Of a stretch of 64,000 nt of DNA, positions 44,702-52,591 are shown piece after piece. Both the position numbers and the translations under genes were made by a program. Source of the DNA: Sphingomonas sp. PP-CE-1G-424 (lineage in GTDB: Bacteria > Pseudomonadota > Alphaproteobacteria > Sphingomonadales > Sphingomonadaceae); NCBI RefSeq assembly GCF_004341085.1, contig NZ_SLXW01000004.1, forward strand, positions 434,001-498,000. The letters run 5' to 3'. The notes beneath the pieces are model-generated. The model saw only the letters and a program-made list of their open reading frames with translations, was not told the origin of the DNA and did no database searches. Numbering within the stretch: position 1 is the stretch's first letter; each line of letters begins with the position of its first letter.

Positions 44702-46243
44702 TCAGATCGGGTGGAGCCCGTGCTTGACGATGCGGTCGATCAGGTCGCGGTGACCGGGAAGGCTGCTCATCATGCGCTGCGTCTGGACGTTGTTCTCGCG
44801 TCGCGCCCGACGCGCCAGCTCGGCGTCCGCCTCTATCGTGCCGGGCATCACCGCGGTACGCGCGCCCATCCCGTAGAGGACATATTGATAGCTGGCCGAC
44901 GGAAAGACCTCTTCGGCACGGTCGAACTCGTCATGGATCCACGGCGATTGATATTGCCACAGCTCCATCAGCCCGCGCAGCCTGTCGGGGATCGACTCGG
45001 GGCGGACATTGTCGCGCCAGAAGTCGGTGTCGGTCCGCTTGGTCAGCGTATAATGCAGCTTGAGGAAATCGATGATCCGGCCCCAGCGATAGGTCGTCGT
45101 AGCGTTGAAGCGGTTGGCGACGACATCCATCACCTCGCGACAGACGGGCATCTGCTCAGCGATCATCTTGGCGGACAGCTCGATCAGGACGATCGCCGAC
45201 GCCTCGAGCGGTTCGAGGAACCCGGCGGCGAGACCGACCGCGACGCAATTGCCCTTCCAGAATGTTTCGCGGTGGCCGGCACGGATCGAGAGTTTCCGGA
45301 CGGGCAGGTCTTTCCCTGCCGGGCCGATATACGCGCGCAGTTCGCGTTCGGCGGCGTCGACGTCGATATGGCTGCTGGAAAAGACATGCCCGACGCCGCG
45401 GCGGTGCGGCAGGCCGATATCCCAAATCCAGCCGGCGGACTGCGCGGTGGAGATGGTGTGACTGGCGATCGGATCGTCGGGGCGCTCGTACGGCAGTTGC
45501 ACGGCAAGCGCGGTGTCGCAGAACAGCGTGTCGGTGCAGCTGCGGAACGGCACGTCCATAGCGTCACCGATCAGCCGCGCGGCAAACCCGGTGCAGTCGA
45601 CGAACAGGTCGCCCTCGATCGACACGCCCTGTGCGGTCTCGACGCGCGCGATATCGCCGGTCTCGTCGAGGATGACCTCGGTCACGTCGGCCAGCACGTG
45701 GCGTACGCCGAGCGTATCGCAGCAATGGCGTTGCAGGAAATGCGAGAATTTCCCCGCATCGAGATGATAGGCGTAGTTCGCGACCCCGTCGAACTCGGGC
45801 GTCGCCATCGTCTTGGGGGCAAGGCCCTCGTCGCAGATCCGTCCCTGCGGCGTAACCGCGTCGCAGAAGCTGTCGTCGCCGTTCTCGGCCAGCCAATGCG
45901 GGGCGAGGTTCAGCGAGCCGAACTGCTGTGGCAGCATCAGCGGGTGGTAATAGCCGTCGTCGACCGCGCCGGTGGTCCAGCGGTTGAACCGCGCGCCCTG
46001 TTTGAACGCGGCGTTGCAGTGGCGGAACAGCTCGGTTTCCGACACGCCCATCTTGCGCAGCGTGGCGCGCAGCGTCGGCCACGTGCCCTCGCCGACGCCG
46101 ATCGTCGGGATGTTGGGCGATTCGACCAGCGTCACGGTGAAGCCGTGCTCGCGCTGGCCCTTGTGCCGCGCGGCGATCACGCCCGCGGTCAGCCAGCCGG
46201 CCGTACCCCCTCCGACGATGACGATGTTTCTGATCTGGTGCAT
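44702..46243 (-). CDS. Flavin-dependent tryptophan-halogenase-like protein
   Basis: A 513-residue FAD protein. Rossmann loop GGGTAGWL at 11-18 and TIGVGEGTWP at 47-56. Catalytic lysine Lys81 is in AAFKQGARF. The halogenase motif WxWxIP appears as WIWDIGLP (272-279), with two extra residues. The FxxPLESTG motif appears as FLEPLEASA (342-350), keeping the catalytic Glu347 but replacing the next residues. No flavin reductase is adjacent. Characterised relatives in Xanthomonas act on indole-like substrates. It is 62 bases downstream of a TBDR and part of the halogenase/SapC/cupin module. Confidence 0.9.
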   Translation of the reverse strand: MHQIRNIVIVGGGTAGWLTAGVIAARHKGQREHGFTVTLVESPNIPTIGVGEGTWPTLRATLRKMGVSETELFRHCNAAFKQGARFNRWTTGAVDDGYYHPLMLPQQFGSLNLAPHWLAENGDDSFCDAVTPQGRICDEGLAPKTMATPEFDGVANYAYHLDAGKFSHFLQRHCCDTLGVRHVLADVTEVILDETGDIARVETAQGVSIEGDLFVDCTGFAARLIGDAMDVPFRSCTDTLFCDTALAVQLPYERPDDPIASHTISTAQSAGWIWDIGLPHRRGVGHVFSSSHIDVDAAERELRAYIGPAGKDLPVRKLSIRAGHRETFWKGNCVAVGLAAGFLEPLEASAIVLIELSAKMIAEQMPVCREVMDVVANRFNATTTYRWGRIIDFLKLHYTLTKRTDTDFWRDNVRPESIPDRLRGLMELWQYQSPWIHDEFDRAEEVFPSASYQYVLYGMGARTAVMPGTIEADAELARRARRENNVQTQRMMSSLPGHRDLIDRIVKHGLHPI

Positions 46244-46305
46244 GGGTCAGCGTATTCGAAAAATGGCGGAGCACAACATCGTCATGCTCCGCCAGGGGGG
46301 AGAGC

Positions 46306-49300
46306 TCAGAAGCGGAAGCGCGCGCCCAGCGTGTAGCGGCGTCCGTAGTCGAACACGTCGAGCAGCTGGTTGCTGTAGCGACCATGCGTGCTCTGCTGGT
46401 TGTTGTTGACGTTGAGCGCCTCACCGAAAATGCTGAAATTCTTGGTGATGTCGTAGCTGCTCGTCAGATCGACCTGGAAGCTCTGGTTGACGAAGGTCGG
46501 CTCCGCACCGAACGAACCGGTATTCTGGTTCTGCCCGAACTGGAGGAGATACTTGTCGCGCCAGTTGGCCGCCGCACGGAACTGGAACCCGCTCTTGTCG
46601 TAGAAGCCGACGAAGTTCGCCGAATTGGCAAGGCCGGTCACCGCAAAGCCCGACTGGGTGATGTTCTTGTCGTCGTATGGCCGGTTGGTGTTCACGAACG
46701 TCGCGTTCGCCTGAAAGCCGAAGCCCGTGTCGCCGAACACCTGTTGCCAGGCGAGCTCGACGCCGCGGACCGTCGCGTCGGGACCGTTGACCTGCTGCGA
46801 TACCGCGAACGATGCGGGTTGGCCGGTGGTCGGATCGACGACACCGTTGATCGTCTGCCGCGTCACGCCGCCGATGATGAAGTTGCTGACGTTCTTCAGG
46901 AAGAAGTTGACCGACAGATACGAGTTGCGGCGATAATACCATTCCGCACCCAGATCGAAATTGTCCGCGAGATACGGTTTCAAATTCGGGTTGCCGCCCG
47001 CCGCCGACAAGGCTCCGACGCGCTGGCCGTTGCCGACGTTGAGGACCGGCGTCAGCAGGTTGAGCGCCGGACGGGTCAGCGTTCGCGACGCATCCGCCCG
47101 CAGTACCAGCTTGTCGGTCAACTCGAGCTTCATGTCGACGCTTGGCAACAGGTAGGAATACGAGCTCTTGTTATTGACCGCCTGGATCTCGGTGTAGGTC
47201 GGGATGCTCAGCAGCGTCGGATCCGCCGCGCTCGTGACGATCGAGGTCGGCAGTCGTCCCTGACCGGTCGCATTGAGATTGGTCACCTCGTTGCGGACGC
47301 CCGCGTTGAAGGTGAACGGCAGGCTGCCGATCTCGGTCTTGAAGTTGGCGCTGACATAGAGCGACCACGTCTTTTCGCGGACGCGCAGGACGCTGCCCGG
47401 ATCGACCGCCTCGTCGAACGCGCCGGTGAAGCCGTTCACGCCGGCATAATTATAGCCCGGGATGTTCTGCGTCTGCGGATTGCCGAGGCTGCTCAGGTAG
47501 TTCTGATACGCGACCGGGCTGAACACGAAGACCGACGGCGGCAGGCTGCCGTTGAACCCCGGGATGAAGTTGTTGAGGCTGACCGAGCCCTTATACAGAT
47601 TGGCCGGCAGCGGCGAGATCCCGGTGTCGCGACCCGACGGCCCACCATAGCCGGCATAGGCCTGCCAGAAATTGTTGGTGAAGGTGCTTTGGTTGCGGAA
47701 GTTGAAGGTGTCCTGGTAATACTGGCCACCCGCCTTCAACGTCAGATTGTCCTGTTTCCAGGTGGCATTGCCGCGAAACTGGAACAACTGATCGGTATTG
47801 TGCTGCGTCTGGTTGACCGTGACGTGCGAGCCGATCAGCGCGGGATTGGCCCAGTTTGCGGCATCGCCGGCGGGACCGAAATTGCTGATCGACGGGAAGG
47901 AATTCTTGCTGTCGCCATCGACGTTGAAGCGCAGCGTATTGCCCAGATTACCGCCATAACCGATGTCGCCGTTGCGGCTGCCGATCACGTTGCCCGGGTT
48001 CAGCCAGCTCTTGGCATAGGCGCCATCGGCTTCGAGCGTGAGGTTCTCGGTCGCGTCGTACTTGACGTTGAGGCCGGTCTGGTTGGTCTGCAGGATCTGC
48101 TTGTTGAGCGCGGCGGTGAAGTCGGTTGGCGTGCCGACCTGCGTAAAGTCGGTCGCGGTACCGTTCTTGTCGAGCGTCACGTTGCGCAGATCGCCCTGGT
48201 TGAACCAGACGCCGAACGCGTAATTCTCCTGCTTGATGGTTTGGCGGGAGAAGTTGTTGTCGAGCGTCACCATCAGATCGTCGGACGGATGATATTGCAG
48301 CGAGATGCGCGCATCGACGCGCTCGTCCTGCACCCGCTGCTGCTCAGCGCCATATTGCTGCGGGAACCAGCCGGGGATGTTCTGGCGGTTGGCCGGGTTG
48401 GCATAGGCCGCGGACTTCGGGTCGCTGGTCGGCGTGCACGCTCCGGCGCCGCCCGCGAGCTGGCAACCCGCAAAGTTGCCACCGGGCCAACCCGAGACAT
48501 AGACGCGATTGGTATCGGTATCACGACGGGTGTAGATTACGTCCGCCAGTACGCCGAACTTGCCGTCGGCGGTGGTGGTGCTGACCAGCAGACCGCCAGT
48601 CGGCACGATCCTGCTCGCGCGATCCTGGATCGAGCCCGACGCGGTCGTCGCAACGCGGAAACCGGGGTGGTCGAACGGGTTCGGGAAGGCGATGTTGACG
48701 GTCGCACCGATCGAGCTCGACGCGAGCGAGACGTCGGGGGTCTTGAGCACGCTCAGCTGGCCGATGAAATCGACGCCAACGGTGCTGAAGTCGATCTGGC
48801 GGCCGCCGGTGGCGGTCGAGATGCGGCGGCCGTCGTACAGCGTGGTGTTGAAATCGCCGCCGAAGCCGCGGACCGTGATCCCGGTCGGTTCGCCGCGCGA
48901 TCCCGAGCGCTGGATCGAGACGCCAGGCAGGCGCTGGAGCGAGGCGGCGACGTTCGAATCGGGGAACTTGCCGATGTCTTCGGCCGAGATGACGTCGACG
49001 ATGCCCGACGAGGTGCGCTTGAGGTCGAGGTTGCGCTGGAGCGATCCGCGCAGACCGACCACGACGATGTCGTCGCCAGTGGTGTTACCCTGCGACGCGT
49101 CCTGCGCGGTCGCGAGATCCTGCGGCTGGCCCGCTTCGGTCGCAGTCGTCGTGTTGGCAGTGGCGGGTACGGCAGGTTGCACGGCGGCAGGGCGATCGGT
49201 CGTCGCATTCTGAAGATTGGTCTGGTCCTGCGCCAGCGCGGGCGATGCCCAGGCGAGCGCGGCCATGCTGCTCGCGCACGCCAGCGTACGGGCCCGACGC

Positions 49301-49344
49301 GCACGTCCGCGGTCGTCGAGTATCGAACGGGTATCCAGAGTCAT
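46306..49344 (-). CDS. TonB-dependent receptor of the carbohydrate (Xanthomonas/Caulobacter) type
   Basis: A 1012-residue receptor. The N-terminal signal ends SPALAQ. The plug carries DIVVVGLRGSLQRNLDLKR, then SSGIVDVISAEDIGKFPDSN and LQRLPGVSIQRSGSRGE, the signature of the large carbohydrate TBDR class found in Caulobacter and Xanthomonas. Barrel end YTLGARFRF. GAGGGGATG lies near the start. It is first in an operon with halogenase and SGNH esterase. A LacI-like operator lies 99 bases upstream in the region shared with SapC. Confidence 0.95.
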   Translation of the reverse strand: MTLDTRSILDDRGRARRARTLACASSMAALAWASPALAQDQTNLQNATTDRPAAVQPAVPATANTTTATEAGQPQDLATAQDASQGNTTGDDIVVVGLRGSLQRNLDLKRTSSGIVDVISAEDIGKFPDSNVAASLQRLPGVSIQRSGSRGEPTGITVRGFGGDFNTTLYDGRRISTATGGRQIDFSTVGVDFIGQLSVLKTPDVSLASSSIGATVNIAFPNPFDHPGFRVATTASGSIQDRASRIVPTGGLLVSTTTADGKFGVLADVIYTRRDTDTNRVYVSGWPGGNFAGCQLAGGAGACTPTSDPKSAAYANPANRQNIPGWFPQQYGAEQQRVQDERVDARISLQYHPSDDLMVTLDNNFSRQTIKQENYAFGVWFNQGDLRNVTLDKNGTATDFTQVGTPTDFTAALNKQILQTNQTGLNVKYDATENLTLEADGAYAKSWLNPGNVIGSRNGDIGYGGNLGNTLRFNVDGDSKNSFPSISNFGPAGDAANWANPALIGSHVTVNQTQHNTDQLFQFRGNATWKQDNLTLKAGGQYYQDTFNFRNQSTFTNNFWQAYAGYGGPSGRDTGISPLPANLYKGSVSLNNFIPGFNGSLPPSVFVFSPVAYQNYLSSLGNPQTQNIPGYNYAGVNGFTGAFDEAVDPGSVLRVREKTWSLYVSANFKTEIGSLPFTFNAGVRNEVTNLNATGQGRLPTSIVTSAADPTLLSIPTYTEIQAVNNKSSYSYLLPSVDMKLELTDKLVLRADASRTLTRPALNLLTPVLNVGNGQRVGALSAAGGNPNLKPYLADNFDLGAEWYYRRNSYLSVNFFLKNVSNFIIGGVTRQTINGVVDPTTGQPASFAVSQQVNGPDATVRGVELAWQQVFGDTGFGFQANATFVNTNRPYDDKNITQSGFAVTGLANSANFVGFYDKSGFQFRAAANWRDKYLLQFGQNQNTGSFGAEPTFVNQSFQVDLTSSYDITKNFSIFGEALNVNNNQQSTHGRYSNQLLDVFDYGRRYTLGARFRF

Positions 49345-49442
49345 TTCAACATCCCCTCAACGACGCCGCGTGCCCCTTATCGAGGGGCTATCCGGCAATA
49401 TCTTGCGCGATGCATGGAGTCGGATGCCCGACCCACACCATC

Positions 49443-49458
49443 ACGGTAGCGCTCACAA
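49443..49458. promoter_or_regulatory. LacI-type operator (AGCGCT core) between TBDR and SapC genes
   Basis: ACGGTAGCGCTCACAA: perfect AGCGCT core with a TTGTG half-site on the reverse strand, the lac/LacI-like form. It is placed to control both the TBDR operon and the SapC-cupin pair. The regulator is not in the window. Confidence 0.6.
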
Positions 49459-49503
49459 TACGCCAAGTCGCAACCATTGCAAGCTCTTGTAGGAGTGAAT
49501 GCG

Positions 49504-49531
49504 AAGGCCCTTTGCAAGGCCCTTTGCAAGG
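49504..49531 (+). repeat. 12-bp tandem repeat in the SapC leader
   Basis: AAGGCCCTTTGC occurs twice back to back, followed by AAGG, just 67 bases before the SapC start. A slipped-strand duplication is likely. It may alter leader length or structure. Confidence 0.6.
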
Positions 49532-49597
49532 ATAGTCGGGTGTGCGAGTTCGGACCGCAGACGCGTGAACCAAAAGTCGCGCGCGCAGGAGGATCGG

Positions 49598-50284
49598 ATG
49601 CCGACATGGGAAATGTTGAACCGCGAACAGCATGTCGCGCTGCGCGTCTCGCGCGCCTGTGACGCGACCCGGCATTTCGCGCAGATCGTCGCCGACGAGT
49701 TTCCGCGCGCTGCGCCCTATTATCCCATCCTGTTCACCAAGCATCCCGAAACGGGGGCGTTTTATGCCGGCGTGGTGATGGGACTGGAGCCGGGCGACAA
49801 TCTGCTGACGGTCGACGGCGCGTTGCCCGACTACCGCCCCGCCGATCTCGAACGCCAGGGTTTCTTCGTTAACGACGGCCAGATTGTGATCGACCGCGAG
49901 CATGCCGGCTTCGCGGGCGCTCGCGGTGAGGCAGTGTTCGATAGCGACGGCGAGCCCACGCTGGCGTTGAAGCGCGTGCAACAGGCGCTGCACACGCTGC
50001 AGGAGGGCATCCCGGCAACCGACGACGCGATCAAGCGGTTCCTGGTGCACGGCCTGTTGGAGCCGATCGACGTCACGCTCAATTTCGACGACGGCAATCC
50101 GCTGCGGCTCGACGGACTGTACACGATCAGTCTCGACGCGCTCCACGCCTTGCCCGATGCCGCGGTGCTCGAGCTCTTCCGCGCAGGCGATCTGCAACTC
50201 GCCTATGCGCAGACTGGGTCGCTTCGCCATATCCGCACGCTTGGCCGGATCCGCAACGCGCGACTGTCGGACGGACGCGCGTGA
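49598..50284 (+). CDS. SapC family protein
   Basis: A 228-residue cytoplasmic-type protein matching SapC: an N-terminal MLNREQHVALRVSR, HFAQIVADEFPRAAPYYPILFTK, then EPGDNLLTVDGALPDYRPADLERQGFF. The family name comes from Campylobacter surface-layer work but no activity is known. In sphingomonads it commonly travels with TBDR, halogenase and cupin genes. CAGGAGG precedes the ATG. Its stop overlaps the cupin start (GTGA), so the two are coupled. Confidence 0.9.
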   Translation: MPTWEMLNREQHVALRVSRACDATRHFAQIVADEFPRAAPYYPILFTKHPETGAFYAGVVMGLEPGDNLLTVDGALPDYRPADLERQGFFVNDGQIVIDREHAGFAGARGEAVFDSDGEPTLALKRVQQALHTLQEGIPATDDAIKRFLVHGLLEPIDVTLNFDDGNPLRLDGLYTISLDALHALPDAAVLELFRAGDLQLAYAQTGSLRHIRTLGRIRNARLSDGRA

Positions 50285-51276
50285 GCGATACGCTCGCCGA
50301 GGCGCTGACCGATCCCGATCGGTTTCGCACGGAGGTCATGACGCCGGGTCAGCCGGTGCTGATGCGCGGTGCGGCGCGCGCGTGGCCGCTGCTGGCGGGG
50401 GACGGGGTAAAGGGGGTCGCCGACCAGTTGCTGCGGCTGGAGACGGGGTCTTCCGCGGAGGTCTTCGTCGGCGAACCCGCGATCGGCGCGCGCTATCATT
50501 ATGATGCGACGATGGCGGGCTTCAACTTCACCCGCTCGACGATGCCGTTTCGCGACGCGCTGGCGCGGATACTGGAGACCGCGGCCGAGCCGGGGCACGC
50601 CAGCATGTATATGGGATCGCTCACCGCAGAGACGTTCTTTCCCGGCGTCGAGCAGATGACAAGGCTGCCGTTCGTCCCGTCCGAAGTGCTGCCGCGGATC
50701 TGGATCGGCCATGCCTCGACCGTTGCCTGCCATTACGACACGATGGACAATGTCGCGTGCGTCGCGGCCGGGCGTCGACGCTTCACGCTGTTTCCGCCCG
50801 ACGCGATCGGCGATCTCTATGTCGGGCCGATCGATCATACGCTGGCGGGCCAGCCGATCGCGCTGGCGGTGGGCAGCGCGCCGGGCGATCCGCGCTTCCC
50901 CCGTTTCGAGCAGGCCAGACACCGTGCGCGCGTGTTCGATCTGGAGCCGGGCGACGCGCTGTACGTGCCGAAGCTCTGGTGGCACCAGGTCGAGGCGACG
51001 GGCGACGTCAACGTGCTTGTCAATTTCTGGTGGGACGGGTTCGCGGCCGGCCCGGACCAACCCTATACCGCGATGCTGCTGGCACTCACCGCGATCGCCG
51101 AACGTCCGCCGGCCGAGCGTGCGGCGTGGCGCGCGTGGTTCGATCACTATGTCTTTCGTCCCGACGGCCATCCGCTCGCGTTCCTGCCCCCGGAACGGCA
51201 TGGCGTATTGGGCGCGACCAAGGAAAATCAGGGGCGTATCCGCGCACTCGTCATGCGATTGCTGCGGGGCGGTTGA
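50281..51276 (+). CDS. Cupin-like (JmjC-fold) Fe(II)/2-oxoglutarate oxygenase
   Basis: A 331-residue cupin_8 protein. The metal triad reads His151 and Asp153 (ACHYDTMDN) and His235 (PKLWWHQVEA), with PPDAIGDLYVGPID typical of the family. It would hydroxylate or oxidise an amino-acid side chain or small molecule. The GTG start overlaps the SapC stop. Its last bases overlap the convergent MFS gene by 26 bases. It belongs to the halogenase module. Confidence 0.9.
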   Translation: MSDTLAEALTDPDRFRTEVMTPGQPVLMRGAARAWPLLAGDGVKGVADQLLRLETGSSAEVFVGEPAIGARYHYDATMAGFNFTRSTMPFRDALARILETAAEPGHASMYMGSLTAETFFPGVEQMTRLPFVPSEVLPRIWIGHASTVACHYDTMDNVACVAAGRRRFTLFPPDAIGDLYVGPIDHTLAGQPIALAVGSAPGDPRFPRFEQARHRARVFDLEPGDALYVPKLWWHQVEATGDVNVLVNFWWDGFAAGPDQPYTAMLLALTAIAERPPAERAAWRAWFDHYVFRPDGHPLAFLPPERHGVLGATKENQGRIRALVMRLLRGG

Positions 51277-52591
51277 GCCGCGCGGGTGTCGACCCGAGCA
51301 CGATGGCAAGCCCCGCCAGCGCGCCGACCAGCGGAATCGACCACGCCATCGTCAACAGGAGGTCGCGGCTCTCCTGAACCAGCGGCTGCCCGACGGTCCA
51401 GCCTATCGCCGACAGCCCGCGACCGAGCAGCGCGCCGCTAAGACCGCCGCCGACTTTCAACGTCAGCAGCAGCAACGCGACCGGCAATCCCTCGAGGCGG
51501 ACACCGGTGCGACGCTCGCCGTTATCGACCGCATCGGCGAGCAGGATCCAGATCATCATCTGCAACCCGGCATTGCCCGCCCCGAACACCGCGATTCCCG
51601 CGATCATCGTCGCCGGCCCCGCGGCGAATATGCCGAGGCCGATCGCAATCGCGACCAGCGCGAACCGGAGCACCACGCGGCGTTCGCGGCGGCGGGCGAG
51701 CGCCATCCAGCCTGGTAGCGTAACGAGCTGCGCCAGTGCCAACGTGGCCAGCGCGCGGCCCGTCCAGCCCGCGTCGTGGATCACGCCCTTGCCGATATAA
51801 GCGACCGATCGCGCCAGGACAGGCAATGTCAGCGCCTGCGCCAACGCCAGCGCGAGCAGCATGAGGAGCGGCCGGTTGCCCACGATCCAGGCGAACGATC
51901 CGTTCTGCGCGTGCGTGCTCACCGCCATCGATCGGGGCGCCGCGGCGGCCGACAGCCACAGCGTGACGACATAGGCGACTGCGGCAAGGCCTGCGACGAC
52001 GACCAGCGCGTGCCCACCGTCGCGATCCGGATCGACGAACGCCGGCGCGCAATATGCCACCGCCAGCGTACCGCAGCAGCTGAACATGTAGCGTAGACCC
52101 GACACCGTCGTCGCGGCGCCCGGCGTCCGGGTCAGCTGCATCATCAGCGCGTTGTGCGCGACGTCGCAGACCGAATAGGCGCTGCGGAACAGCAGCACGA
52201 TCGTGATCGCCCACGCCATGATCGCGTGTTGCCCGAGCGATCCCGGTGCACCCGGCCGCAGGAAGAAGATCGAGAAGAAGATGCCGACGACCGGTGCGCC
52301 GACGAACAGCATGCGACGATAGGCGCCGAGCCGGTCGGTGGACCGATCGACCAAGCGACCGAGCAGCGGGTCGCAGACGCCGTCCCAGACGAGGCCGGTC
52401 ATCACCACCAGTCCGGCCGCCGCGGGCGATATGCCCCAGCGCTCGGTCAGGATGAACAGCAGGAAGAAGTCCATCGTCGAGGCGAGGACGTTCTTGCCGA
52501 AATTGCCGCTGGCATAGCCGAGCATCTGCGCGCGTCGCGGGGGGCTGCGATCGCCGGGGATATCCAGTCTAGCGGGGGCGGCGGTGTCCAT
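51251..52591 (-). CDS. MFS sugar transporter, GPH-like
   Basis: A 446-residue protein with about 12 membrane helices. The first loop WDGVCDPLLGRLVDRSTDRLGAYRRMLFVG is the GPH (glycoside-pentoside-hexuronide) signature. It probably carries a sugar or glycoside released by the neighbouring enzymes into the cytoplasm. The ATG at 52591 lies 23 bases inside the GH92 gene, so the two are coupled and MFS is the last gene of the TBDR-YdcF-GH92-MFS operon. The upstream in-frame extension to 52633 is rejected. Confidence 0.9.
   Translation of the reverse strand: MDTAAPARLDIPGDRSPPRRAQMLGYASGNFGKNVLASTMDFFLLFILTERWGISPAAAGLVVMTGLVWDGVCDPLLGRLVDRSTDRLGAYRRMLFVGAPVVGIFFSIFFLRPGAPGSLGQHAIMAWAITIVLLFRSAYSVCDVAHNALMMQLTRTPGAATTVSGLRYMFSCCGTLAVAYCAPAFVDPDRDGGHALVVVAGLAAVAYVVTLWLSAAAAPRSMAVSTHAQNGSFAWIVGNRPLLMLLALALAQALTLPVLARSVAYIGKGVIHDAGWTGRALATLALAQLVTLPGWMALARRRERRVVLRFALVAIAIGLGIFAAGPATMIAGIAVFGAGNAGLQMMIWILLADAVDNGERRTGVRLEGLPVALLLLTLKVGGGLSGALLGRGLSAIGWTVGQPLVQESRDLLLTMAWSIPLVGALAGLAIVLGSTPARLNRPAAIA

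Noticed and set aside
46384..49449. A 1021-codon open frame on the plus strand opposite the TBDR
   Set aside because: It is antisense to a clear TBDR with signal peptide and C-terminal Phe. Its Arg/Asp/Val-rich, low-complexity translation is the usual product of a high-GC antisense frame.
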